Positions 36,552-45,595 of a stretch of 64,000 bases of DNA are shown here, piece after piece. The notes under the pieces are model-generated. The model was not told where the DNA came from. It did not search any database and saw only the letters and a list, made by a program, of their open reading frames with translations. The stretch is from positions 160,849 to 224,848 of the forward strand of contig NZ_JAEAGO010000005.1 in assembly GCF_016464625.1 (NCBI RefSeq), in the 5' to 3' direction. Position numbers and translations under genes: made by a program. Numbering within the stretch: position 1 is the first letter of the stretch; each line of letters begins with the position of its first letter. Source of the stretch: Penaeicola halotolerans. Its GTDB lineage: Bacteria > Bacteroidota > Bacteroidia > Cytophagales > Cyclobacteriaceae.

Positions 36552-38555
36552 ATGAGACCATTCGTTTCTAACATCATGCTGTTGCTCACCCTTTGCTTCG
36601 TCTTAGGATGTGCCTCTTCGAGCAAAAAAGCAGCCACTAAGCCAAGCCCAGAGGCTTTTGACAATGGTGACTATCAGTTGGCCATCGCATATTATGAAAC
36701 GATCCTTGAAAAAGATCCTTACAATGCTGAAGCAAACTTCAAAATAGGCGAAGCTTATAGACTAACTAATCGAGCTGCAAAAAGTGCCGACTACTATCGC
36801 ACGGCCTTTGAGCAAAACTACGCAGATCCTGCTGTAGGTTACTACTATGCGCTAGCTCTCAAAGCCCAAGGTGAGTATGAGGAAGCCGCTAAGGAGTTTA
36901 AAGACTATGCAGACTTCGCTGAAGAAGGAGATCCTTTAGCCAATAGAGCCAGATTAGAAGTGGCCAACATCGAAGCGATGGATAGCCTTCCAGATATCGG
37001 TCAATATATCGAAATCAGAAATCTAGACGTACTCAATACTGAGACTATAGATTATGCCCCATTTTTTTTCAAAGGAGAGCTTTATTTCACCTCCTCTAGA
37101 GGTAATACTGGCATTTATCAAGCCATTGGTGAGCCTTTTACCCAACTCTATAAAACAAGGGCCAACGGACTCTTCCCAGATGGTCAGAATATAGTCGCAC
37201 TCCCTGATTTTATCAATAAGGAGAATGTAAATGTTGGCAGCATCGCTATCTCTAGTGATGGCAACTTCATGATATTCGCTAGAGGCAACTCTGGTGATCC
37301 TGAAGATACTAAGGAAGTCAATCTATATCAAAGTAGAAACCAAGGAGGTGTTTGGTCAGAGCCAGAATTTCTCCCAATCAATGACCCACTCTCTTGGGAT
37401 AGCAATCCATCCTTTAATCGCGCTGGGACAACAATTTACTTTTCATCCAATAGACCTGGGGGCTATGGTGGACTCGATTTATACTCTGCTACACTGGATG
37501 AGAGAGGTCGCTGGGGCAATGTCCGCAACATGGGCGGAGACATCAATACTCCTGGAAATGAAATGTTCCCTTACATCTCTGATGACAACAAGCTCTACTT
37601 TGCTTCAGATGGCCATCCTGGATTTGGTCAGCTTGATATCTTCGTGGCAGAGCGTAAGGATGGCGTCACGACCATCTCTAACATGGGTAAAGGAATCAAC
37701 TCTCCTGCAGATGATTTCGGCATCAGTTACACTAGGTATCCATTTGAAGCCTACTTTGCTTCCAATAGAGAAGGTGGCAAAGGAGATGATGATATCTATG
37801 CATTTGTAGATAATAGCCCATCCCTCAAAAAAGTAAACTACATACTAACTGGTACAGCTGTAGATATATTGGATGATGGCTCAGAGGAGCTTTTGCCGAA
37901 TACAAAAGTAAGACTCATCGATGGTGAAAATACCCTAGCAGAAGTCAATACCACCTCTTCTGGTAGATTTAGATTTGATGTGAGTACAGAGAAAAACTAT
38001 ATCCTAATTGGTGAAAAATCTAACTACTTCACTGCCCGGTCAAGCTATAGCACAGTGGGTAAGACAGTGAATAAAGATACGCTTGTACAAGAAGTCACAA
38101 CTGTCACTTTTGACACCAAATTAGTCTTGGATAAAATAGTGTTGGAAAAAGCGATCGTCCTAGAAAACATCTACTATGATCTGGATAAGTCAGACATCAG
38201 ACCTGATGCAGCACTAGAGCTTGACAAACTTGTACAAGTGCTTGTGGATAATCCTGACATTCGCATTGAGCTTAGCTCGCATACAGACTCTAGAGGAAAT
38301 GACGCTTACAACTTAGCCCTTTCTCAAAGAAGAGCACAGTCAGCCGTAGACTACATCATTTCCAAAGGTATCTCTGCTGATAGATTGACTGCCCGAGGCT
38401 ATGGAGAAACACGATTAGTCAATGACTGTGGCAATGGAGTAAACTGTACTGAAGAACAGCATCAAGAAAACAGAAGAACAGAGTTTAAAGTCACGGAAAT
38501 CCAAGAAAACCCTGAAGAGGAAACAGAAGTAGAAGAAAATACTTCCGAACAATGA
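36552..38555 (+). CDS. PorE-like OmpA-family lipoprotein (TPR, PD40 propeller, OmpA domain)
   Basis: 667 residues. Lipobox FVLGC (Cys20). TPR-type helices at about 30-140 (DNGDYQLAIAYYETILEKDPYNAEANFKIGEAYR), PD40/WD40-like propeller blades at about 160-420 (IYFSSNRPGGYGGLDLYSA; LYFASDGHPGFGQLDIFVA), a carboxypeptidase-regulatory-like domain (about 430-510) and an OmpA peptidoglycan-binding domain (about 530-645, SSHTDSRGNDAYNLALSQRRAQS). This order is that of PorE, which tethers the T9SS to peptidoglycan. Related paralogues occur with other PorP proteins, so orthology is likely, not certain. Confidence 0.82.
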   Translation: MRPFVSNIMLLLTLCFVLGCASSSKKAATKPSPEAFDNGDYQLAIAYYETILEKDPYNAEANFKIGEAYRLTNRAAKSADYYRTAFEQNYADPAVGYYYALALKAQGEYEEAAKEFKDYADFAEEGDPLANRARLEVANIEAMDSLPDIGQYIEIRNLDVLNTETIDYAPFFFKGELYFTSSRGNTGIYQAIGEPFTQLYKTRANGLFPDGQNIVALPDFINKENVNVGSIAISSDGNFMIFARGNSGDPEDTKEVNLYQSRNQGGVWSEPEFLPINDPLSWDSNPSFNRAGTTIYFSSNRPGGYGGLDLYSATLDERGRWGNVRNMGGDINTPGNEMFPYISDDNKLYFASDGHPGFGQLDIFVAERKDGVTTISNMGKGINSPADDFGISYTRYPFEAYFASNREGGKGDDDIYAFVDNSPSLKKVNYILTGTAVDILDDGSEELLPNTKVRLIDGENTLAEVNTTSSGRFRFDVSTEKNYILIGEKSNYFTARSSYSTVGKTVNKDTLVQEVTTVTFDTKLVLDKIVLEKAIVLENIYYDLDKSDIRPDAALELDKLVQVLVDNPDIRIELSSHTDSRGNDAYNLALSQRRAQSAVDYIISKGISADRLTARGYGETRLVNDCGNGVNCTEEQHQENRRTEFKVTEIQENPEEETEVEENTSEQ

Positions 38556-38556
38556 T

Positions 38557-38585
38557 AAAAAGGCCAGCGAATGCTGGCCTTTTTT
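38557..38585 (+). terminator. terminator of the PorE-like gene
   Basis: Stem AAAAAGGCCAGC with GCTGGCCTTTTT, loop GAAT, T-tract; starts 1 base after the stop codon. Confidence 0.92.
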
Positions 38586-38689
38586 AATAACATCATAACC
38601 TAAGTATGACAGCATATTTCATTTTTTCTCTCTTTCCCAAACACAAATCCTTAACTTTACTGCATCTTAGATCACAAGCATAGCATTAC

Positions 38690-39853
38690 ATGACTGATAG
38701 ATACATGCAGCGCGGAGTTTCCGCTTCCAAAGAAGACGTTCATCGAGCCATTAGCAACTTAGATAAAGGACTTTTTCCTCAGGCTTTTTGTAAAATCGTC
38801 CCTGACTACCTCGGTGGAGATGACACCTACTGCAATATCATGCATGCGGATGGTGCAGGTACTAAATCTTCTCTTGCATACATGTATTGGAAAGAAACAG
38901 GTGACCTATCAGTATGGAAAGGCATCGCACAGGATGCCATCATCATGAATACAGATGATCTCCTCTGTGTAGGTGCGATTGATAATATTTTAGTTTCTTC
39001 AACTATCGGGCGTAATAAGAATTTGATCCCTGGAGAGGTGATCTCAGCACTCATCAATGGCACAGAAGAAGTGCTGCAAATGCTCAGAGACCATGGAGTG
39101 AATGTTACCCTCACAGGTGGAGAGACTGCAGATCTAGGTGATCTCGTGCGTACAGTAGTCGTGGATAGTACAGTAACTGCTCGGATGAAGCGAAATGAGG
39201 TTATTTCTAACGATCGCATCCAGCCTGGTGATGTGATTGTAGGCTTAGTCTCTTATGGTCAAGCCAAGTATGAAGATAGCTACAATGGTGGCATGGGAAG
39301 TAATGGGCTAACTTCTGCCAGACACGATGTCTTTCACCATAGCTTAGCTGAAAAATATCCTGAGAGCTTTGATCCTTCCGTCCCTAGAGAGTTGATCTAT
39401 AGTGGAAAATATCAACTAACAGACCAGCTAGCAGATGTCCCAGTGGATATGGGTAAGTTGGTACTTTCTCCCACCAGAACTTATGCTCCTGTGATGGTAG
39501 AAGTCTTCAAACAAATGCGAGCACACATCCACGGCATGGTACATTGTAGCGGTGGTGCTCAGACGAAAGTACTTCACTTCATCGATGACCTGCACATCAT
39601 CAAAGATAATATGTTTGAAATTCCTCCACTTTTCAGAACTATACAGGAAGTGAGCCAAACGGACTGGAAGGAAATGTACAAAGTCTTCAACATGGGTCAT
39701 AGGCTTGAAATCTATTTATCTCCAGAGCATGCACAAGAAGTCATTGCCATCTCTGAGAGCTTTGGTATCCCTGCTCAGATCATCGGTCGAGTAGAGCAGT
39801 TTGAGGGGAAAAAAGTTACCTTGGAAACGATGAATGGTACATTTATCTACTAA
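38690..39853 (+). CDS. purM: phosphoribosylformylglycinamidine cyclo-ligase (AIR synthase)
   Basis: ATP-dependent ring closure of FGAM to AIR in purine synthesis. 387 residues. The motifs HADGAGTKSS, NTDDLLCVGA, LTGGETADLGD and HCSGGAQTKVL fit the PurM ATP-grasp-like fold (AIRS N and C domains). It is about 40 residues longer than E. coli PurM, as in other Bacteroidota. A near-consensus TAACTTTA lies upstream at 38652. Followed after 6 bases by the ceramidase-like gene, probably one transcript. Confidence 0.93.
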   Translation: MTDRYMQRGVSASKEDVHRAISNLDKGLFPQAFCKIVPDYLGGDDTYCNIMHADGAGTKSSLAYMYWKETGDLSVWKGIAQDAIIMNTDDLLCVGAIDNILVSSTIGRNKNLIPGEVISALINGTEEVLQMLRDHGVNVTLTGGETADLGDLVRTVVVDSTVTARMKRNEVISNDRIQPGDVIVGLVSYGQAKYEDSYNGGMGSNGLTSARHDVFHHSLAEKYPESFDPSVPRELIYSGKYQLTDQLADVPVDMGKLVLSPTRTYAPVMVEVFKQMRAHIHGMVHCSGGAQTKVLHFIDDLHIIKDNMFEIPPLFRTIQEVSQTDWKEMYKVFNMGHRLEIYLSPEHAQEVIAISESFGIPAQIIGRVEQFEGKKVTLETMNGTFIY

Positions 39854-39859
39854 ATCAAT

Positions 39860-41191
39860 TTGAAAAAAATAGGTAAAATACTCGCTTATTTTTTAGCGAT
39901 ACTCTTGATACTCGCGGTGGTCTTGATCACACGAGTAGATAGACAGCCCTATCAAGAAACTGCCTATTATCAAAATACCATGGCGCGCATAGATGCGCTG
40001 TCCTTATCACTAGATCCAGCAGATAGTGTTCTACAAGCTGGTTGGTCTCTGACCAATATGACACCTGATGAACCTGCTCCCTTAGTAGGCTACAGCCCGA
40101 GAGGAGACTATGAGTTTGTTGCAGATAGCAGCTTTATCCGAACACTTTTACTATCTAGCGCCCGAGAGCAAGTGGTCATTCTAGGATATGACCTGTTGAT
40201 CGTGCATCCCTATTTAGCCGAAACAGTCGAAAAAGCCATTTATGAAAGGTTTCCAGAGATTGATGGGGTCTACTTCAATGCGAGTCATACACACAGTGGT
40301 TTAGGAGGATATATGCCTGGTTTGATGGGTAAAATAGCCTTTGGTGGTTATGATGAAGCGATTGTCAACTTGATCACCTCTCAAAGCATTCAGGGCATCC
40401 AAAAAGCATATGAGCACTTAAACACTGTCAATGTATCTTTCCGAAAGACTGCAGCCCCACAGTATGTCGCTAATAGACTAGTCCCGACAGACCCTATAGA
40501 TCCCTATATCAGACAGATCAAGTTTGAAAATACGCGCAATGAGCAATTAGTCTTCATGACCTATACTGCTCATGCGACATGTCTATCGAGTAAATTCATG
40601 GGCTTATCCGCTGACTATACAGGTTTGATGAGTAGGAAACTAGAAAAGGAAGGACTAGCAGATCGAGTATTCTATGCAGCAGGAACTGTCGGTAGTCATA
40701 AACCGCTACCTCCTGGCGATCAAGCCAGTGATGTCCTAACTTATGCAGAAGATCTAGCAAATACCCTCCTATCTGACACAAGCTCATTTCAAAAAATCGA
40801 AACTAAAGGCTTGGCTTATCAAAGACTCCCTATTGATTTGAGAGAAGCTCATTATCGCATTGCAGAAAACTGGAGACTGAGACCTTGGTTGTTTGACAAC
40901 CTGTTTGGAGCAACGAATGCTCATTTTGACATCCTTCAGATCGGTAGCCTACAGTTAATCGGCTCTTCGGGAGAACTCTCGGGTGTCTTCTATGCCTCTC
41001 TAGATAGCCTAGCCGATCAGGTTGATAAGCAACTTGTGATCACTACTTTTAATGGAGGCTATATCGGCTATATTACCCCAGACAAGTATTATGACTCGCT
41101 CACCAAAGCAGAGGTGAGAGACATGAATTGGTTTGGCCCATACAACGGTGCTTACTTTCAGGAAATGCTTGAAGCATTGATCAAGAAATAA
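39860..41191 (+). CDS. membrane-anchored neutral/alkaline ceramidase-like protein
   Basis: 443 residues from a TTG start. An N-terminal transmembrane anchor (about 4-25, ILAYFLAILLILAVVLI), then a domain resembling neutral/alkaline non-lysosomal ceramidase N-terminal (NASHTHSGLGGY, where the family has HTHSGPGG; TYTAHATCLS; AAGTVGSHKPLP). The family cleaves the amide bond of ceramides using zinc. Bacteroidota make sphingolipids, so a lipid substrate is sensible, but this is a short single-domain form and activity is inferred. It follows purM by 6 bases. Confidence 0.75.
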   Translation: MKKIGKILAYFLAILLILAVVLITRVDRQPYQETAYYQNTMARIDALSLSLDPADSVLQAGWSLTNMTPDEPAPLVGYSPRGDYEFVADSSFIRTLLLSSAREQVVILGYDLLIVHPYLAETVEKAIYERFPEIDGVYFNASHTHSGLGGYMPGLMGKIAFGGYDEAIVNLITSQSIQGIQKAYEHLNTVNVSFRKTAAPQYVANRLVPTDPIDPYIRQIKFENTRNEQLVFMTYTAHATCLSSKFMGLSADYTGLMSRKLEKEGLADRVFYAAGTVGSHKPLPPGDQASDVLTYAEDLANTLLSDTSSFQKIETKGLAYQRLPIDLREAHYRIAENWRLRPWLFDNLFGATNAHFDILQIGSLQLIGSSGELSGVFYASLDSLADQVDKQLVITTFNGGYIGYITPDKYYDSLTKAEVRDMNWFGPYNGAYFQEMLEALIKK

Positions 41192-41261
41192 GATATAGCG
41201 AGTAACATTTTAGCCCTTTTTAGACTTATAAAAACTGATTCATTCATACCTTAGCGCATAC

Positions 41262-42737
41262 ATGTCCTCATCAAAAGCAATCATCATCGGCAGTGGCATT
41301 GCAGGTATAGCAGCAGCTATTAGACTTTCTCACAAAGGCTATCAGGTCTCAGTCTATGAGGCCAATACATACCCTGGCGGAAAGCTTTCCGAAATCACCA
41401 AAGAGGGTTTTAGATTTGATGCTGGCCCTTCACTTTTTACTTTACCAGAGCAAGTCGCAGAACTCTTTGCGCTATGTGGGGAAAATATCCAAGATCATTT
41501 TGCCTACAAACAGCTCGACATTGCTTGCAAATATTTCTGGGAAGATGGCACAGTGATCTCTGCTTCTTCTGACCAAGAGACCTTTGCTACTCAAGTGGCG
41601 GAACAACTGAAAGAGCCTAAAGCAAACGTCCAAAGAGCACTCGCACAATCTGCGAAACTGTATGATACTTTAGCACCACTCTTTATGCACAAATCGCTCC
41701 ATGAGTTACAAACATGGATAGGGAAAGATGCTAGAAAAGCCTATCTCAAACTTCCAGGGTTAGGTTTGACCACTACGATGAACAAGGCTAATGAGCGCTT
41801 ATTTAACCATCCAAAACTCGTTCAGCTATTCAATAGATATGCTACCTACAATGGGTCCAATCCTTATGAGACGCCTGCCACACTCAATATCATTCCTCAT
41901 TTGGAATTTAATATCGGGGCCTTTTTCCCCAAAAAAGGGATGTATGATATCACCATGAGTCTCTACCAATTAGCGAAGAGACAAGGAGCGTCTTTTCACT
42001 TTGGACAAAAGGTCGATCAAATACTATTGGAAGGAAAAGTAGCCAAAGGAATCAAAGTAGCTGAGGAAGAAATCTATGCAGACCTGGTCGTGACTAATAT
42101 GGACATGGTCAATACTTATAAATACTTACTCCCAGCAGATGTAGCTCCTAAAAAACTGCTCAATCAACCTAAGTCCAGCTCTGCTTTGATCTTTTACTGG
42201 GGGATTCAAAAAGTATTTGATCAATTGGAACTCCATAATATCTTCTTTTCAGACAACTATGAGGCGGAGTTTTCGCACATTTTTGACAAAAAGACCATTT
42301 ATCATGATCCTACAGTCTATGTGAATATCACCTCAGTAGAAAAGCCTGATGATGCACCTGAAGGCTGTATGAATTGGTTTACAATGATCAATGTACCCAA
42401 TAACTCCGGTCAGGATTGGGACCGACTCATCAGTGAGGCTAAAAAGAATATTCTCTCAAAACTCTCTCGAATATTAGGGGAAGACATTGAAAAACTGATC
42501 GTAGTTGAAGAAATCTTAGAGCCTCGAACCATCGAACTGAAGACTTCTAGCGCGCAGGGTGCACTGTATGGCAATAGCTCGAACAATCGCTTTGCGGCAT
42601 TTCTCAGACATGCTAATGCGCCTAAATCCTTCGAAAACCTGTATTTCTGTGGAGGAAGTGTACATCCAGGAGGAGGCATACCACTTTCGCTACTTTCAGC
42701 CAAGATCATGGCTGACTATATCCCATCAATAAGCTAG
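41262..42737 (+). CDS. CrtI-family carotenoid (phytoene) desaturase
   Basis: FAD-dependent oxidoreductase of 491 residues. N-terminal GSGIAGIAAAIRLSHKGYQVSVYEANTYPGGK is the dinucleotide fold plus the CrtI signature; the C-terminal LYFCGGSVHPGGGIPLSLLSAKIM is the second CrtI motif. Whether it is phytoene desaturase (CrtI) or the later 3,4-desaturase (CrtD) is unclear; no crtB, crtY or crtZ is nearby, which slightly favours CrtD. Starts 70 bases after the ceramidase-like gene and overlaps the convergent mltF-like gene by 12 bases. Confidence 0.87.
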   Translation: MSSSKAIIIGSGIAGIAAAIRLSHKGYQVSVYEANTYPGGKLSEITKEGFRFDAGPSLFTLPEQVAELFALCGENIQDHFAYKQLDIACKYFWEDGTVISASSDQETFATQVAEQLKEPKANVQRALAQSAKLYDTLAPLFMHKSLHELQTWIGKDARKAYLKLPGLGLTTTMNKANERLFNHPKLVQLFNRYATYNGSNPYETPATLNIIPHLEFNIGAFFPKKGMYDITMSLYQLAKRQGASFHFGQKVDQILLEGKVAKGIKVAEEEIYADLVVTNMDMVNTYKYLLPADVAPKKLLNQPKSSSALIFYWGIQKVFDQLELHNIFFSDNYEAEFSHIFDKKTIYHDPTVYVNITSVEKPDDAPEGCMNWFTMINVPNNSGQDWDRLISEAKKNILSKLSRILGEDIEKLIVVEEILEPRTIELKTSSAQGALYGNSSNNRFAAFLRHANAPKSFENLYFCGGSVHPGGGIPLSLLSAKIMADYIPSIS

Positions 42738-44138
42738 AATAAGTAGCTTATAGCCATTGTAAAAGCGGAGGATATCTCTCACGTAGTTGACTGGTTCTGA
42801 ACCCCTACAATAACCAAAACGCACGACCTCATCTCGGTAGTAAAGCGGCTGTGACTTGCGTTCTAGATAATAGGCTACATCATTCCAGTCACTCGGATCT
42901 TTGCGATACTTGATCGCCAGTCTCACTGCATCATCTACGTGTCCTTGGCCTACATTATATGATGCTAGGATAAACTTCACACGCTCTGAAGCTGCAGGAA
43001 CTCTACTCGTCCAGTAGCGATCTAGGTATTTAAGATAGCGAACACCTCCCGCTATACTTTCTCGTGGGTTGATAGGGTCTGACACCCCATAGTGCTCCAT
43101 GGTAGCTGGCATCAGTTGCATGAGTCCACGAGCTCCTGCCCATGACTCTGCTTCTACATCGAAGTGTGACTCCTTGTAGATGAGTGCTGCCAGCATACGC
43201 CAGTCCCAGCCCAACTCATCTGCATGGTACTTGATGATCTCATCATAAGCCGAAATCCTATTGCCAGAAACAGAAGAATAAGGACTAGTCCCTCTGAAAT
43301 AAGAGGCTCTAGGGTTTTTAAAGTACTTTTCGAAAAGGATACGATATTTAGCTGATTTTTTCACTTTCTCTAGCCAAGTATTTAATTCGGCTAAGAAATC
43401 AGGCGCATTTCTACGAACTGCCCAAGCGATGTCTACAGGATCGGATACCTTAAAGTCCACATCTATATTTTCAAAATAAGTGGAATTGACCATCCCCATG
43501 TCTTCATCTACGATCGTATAGTTGATATCACCTTTGGAGACTGCCTCTATGAGTTTTTCTCCATCGACATAGCTCTCATCTTCGACTATTTGAAGTTTCC
43601 CAGCCAGCTGAAATGACACCAACTCCATCTTAGTCTTAAAAGTAGAAGACTTTCTCACATGGACTGTCTTACCACTCAGCTGCTCAAGTTTTCTGATCGG
43701 TTGATTTGATTTTCTTTGAACCAAAACCGTTCCTAACTGATTGTGTGGAATAGTGAATTCCGCATATTTCTTGCGCTTTTCGGTGACTTCTAAGTTGAGT
43801 GCCAAAAGGTCTGCATCTCCTTTATTTAACATTTCAAAAGCCTCGTTGATATCAGCATTCACTATCATATTTAAACGCACCCCTCTAGCCGTAGCAAAGT
43901 CTCTGAGGAGCTCATATTCGAAGCCCATCAATCTACCTCTATAGATGAAATAACTCGTGGATGAATTGTCTACAATGACATTGAGCGTACCGCGTTGCTT
44001 GATCCTATCCCAATCATACTCCACTGGATTATGCCAAAAAGGTTGGCTAGTAGCTTCTCTAAGCTCCTCCCTCGTACATGCTATCAGCAGGACACTTATG
44101 ATGGCACTCGTAAAAAATATCCTGAGATATCGACCCAT
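42726..44138 (-). CDS. mltF: MltF-like membrane-bound lytic transglycosylase
   Basis: 470 residues. Lipobox LLIAC (Cys21) makes it a lipoprotein. Residues about 50-280 form a family 3 solute-binding domain (LNVIVDNSSTSYFIYRGRLMGFEYELLRDFA); residues about 305-450 form an SLT domain (ALIYKESHFDVEAESWAGARGLMQLMP, catalytic Glu in YKES). This two-domain layout is MltF, which cleaves peptidoglycan and is regulated by muropeptide binding to the first domain. Monocistronic; overlaps the CrtI-family gene at its 3' end. Confidence 0.9.
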   Translation of the reverse strand: MGRYLRIFFTSAIISVLLIACTREELREATSQPFWHNPVEYDWDRIKQRGTLNVIVDNSSTSYFIYRGRLMGFEYELLRDFATARGVRLNMIVNADINEAFEMLNKGDADLLALNLEVTEKRKKYAEFTIPHNQLGTVLVQRKSNQPIRKLEQLSGKTVHVRKSSTFKTKMELVSFQLAGKLQIVEDESYVDGEKLIEAVSKGDINYTIVDEDMGMVNSTYFENIDVDFKVSDPVDIAWAVRRNAPDFLAELNTWLEKVKKSAKYRILFEKYFKNPRASYFRGTSPYSSVSGNRISAYDEIIKYHADELGWDWRMLAALIYKESHFDVEAESWAGARGLMQLMPATMEHYGVSDPINPRESIAGGVRYLKYLDRYWTSRVPAASERVKFILASYNVGQGHVDDAVRLAIKYRKDPSDWNDVAYYLERKSQPLYYRDEVVRFGYCRGSEPVNYVRDILRFYNGYKLLILAY

Positions 44139-44225
44139 GTTTGCAGATTATAGCCTGACTCAAATTAAATAATTTGTCTAAGAATTCAAACTATAGCTTA
44201 GAGAAGGCTTGGCTTCAAAAAAGCA

Positions 44226-44259
44226 AAAACAGCTCCCTGAAGTATCAAGGAGCTGTTTT
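44226..44259 (-). terminator. terminator of the RND efflux operon
   Basis: 11-bp stem AAAACAGCTCC (44226-44236) with GGAGCTGTTTT (44249-44259) and a 12-base loop; on the minus strand it ends TTTTTGCTTTTTT. Lies 16 bases beyond the tolC-like stop. Confidence 0.85.
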
Positions 44260-44275
44260 AATAGGTATCAAAAAT

Positions 44276-45595
44276 TTATTGTGCTGCCTCCATAGACTCA
44301 AGTACCAAGCCACCAAGTCGTGTGAGCTCTATCTCCGCTTCTTTGATAGAAAAGGCCGCATCGATCAGTCTAGACTCTGCTAATAAGGCATTTTGCTGAG
44401 CTTCTCTAAATTCTAGCGCACTGGTATAGCCCTGCTTGAAGCGCTCAAAAGCAATATCTGCATTCTCCATAGCGACCTCATAGTTACGTTCTTCTATATC
44501 GAGAATTCTAATACTATTTTGATAAGCGACATAGGCTCTATTGATATCAGACTCTAGTTGGAGTTTCAATTCGCTAAATCTTGTCTCCTCATTGATTTGC
44601 TGGATATTGGCATTTTGAATTTGCCTATTCAGCGCAAATCCGCTGAAGAGATTGAGTCTGACAGTCGCACCATAGTCAAAACCCCTTGATTGGTTATTCA
44701 AAAGGAAACCTGCTTGGGAATTAAATCTTGTACGTGTATAAGATCCGTTCAACGTGATCTGAGGTAATCTCTGCGCTTGTAGTTCTCTCATCTGAAGATG
44801 AGACACATTGACCAATCGCTGTGCAGATAGTAGCTGTGGATTACTTGCATTGGACGCATTTAAGATAGTTTCAATATCCAAAGACTTATCAACCAAGATG
44901 GTATCATTGATCTCGATTTTGGTAGTGATAGGCTGAGCTAATAGCTGATTGAGTGCAATCCTTGCTTCCTCTATGACGCGCTCTTGATTGACCAAAGCCG
45001 TATAGTCCGCACTGTAATCTACCTGAGCTGCCAGATACTCTGCCTTACTTGCCCTTCCAAGCTCAAATTGATCTTTGGAAATGTCTAAGCGCTGTTGAGA
45101 TAGGTCTAGCGTATTTTCAAAAGTGGCATACCGCTGCTGCTCTAGTACAAGTCTATAATAAGCTGTAGAGATCGCTGCGATGGTATTTTCTAAAATCACT
45201 TCTGCATCATACTGACTTACTTCTGCAAGTTTTCCTAACCTTTGGATAGTGAAAATAGAAGAAGGACTCAAGACATAATTCGCCTGTAAAGCTACACTTC
45301 CATTATCAGAGCGTGCATCATCTCTGACGTTTGTTCCACCATCACGGAAGACCTGCTCTACATCCTCCTGAGAGTAGCTTTTAGCAGCTGTCGCATCAAG
45401 TATGGGCATCACTGCCGACCAACCTATCTTATAGGAGTTTTCTGCTATACGCTCATTATTTTGAGCAATCTTGATTTGGTAATTATTTTCCAAACCAAGC
45501 GCTATAACCTCTTGAAAAGTAAGTGGTGTAGATTCTTGTGCTTGACCGAAAAATGGACTGACAAGTAGCCCAATTGCTAGGATATATTTTCTCAT
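44276..45595 (-). CDS. TolC-family outer-membrane efflux protein
   Basis: 439 residues with a signal peptide ending FGQAQ. Two outer-membrane efflux (OEP) repeats of long helices, for example IALGLENNYQIKIAQNNERIAENSYKI and the mirrored second half from about 230. It forms the outer-membrane channel of the RND pump. Its ATG shares one base with the acrB stop (TAATG), so it is translationally coupled, and it is the last gene of the operon. Confidence 0.93.
   Translation of the reverse strand: MRKYILAIGLLVSPFFGQAQESTPLTFQEVIALGLENNYQIKIAQNNERIAENSYKIGWSAVMPILDATAAKSYSQEDVEQVFRDGGTNVRDDARSDNGSVALQANYVLSPSSIFTIQRLGKLAEVSQYDAEVILENTIAAISTAYYRLVLEQQRYATFENTLDLSQQRLDISKDQFELGRASKAEYLAAQVDYSADYTALVNQERVIEEARIALNQLLAQPITTKIEINDTILVDKSLDIETILNASNASNPQLLSAQRLVNVSHLQMRELQAQRLPQITLNGSYTRTRFNSQAGFLLNNQSRGFDYGATVRLNLFSGFALNRQIQNANIQQINEETRFSELKLQLESDINRAYVAYQNSIRILDIEERNYEVAMENADIAFERFKQGYTSALEFREAQQNALLAESRLIDAAFSIKEAEIELTRLGGLVLESMEAAQ

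Noticed and set aside
37294-37809. 171-codon open frame inside the PorE-like gene, same strand, other frame
   Set aside because: Shifted-frame shadow of the propeller-repeat region; no family resemblance and no separate promoter.
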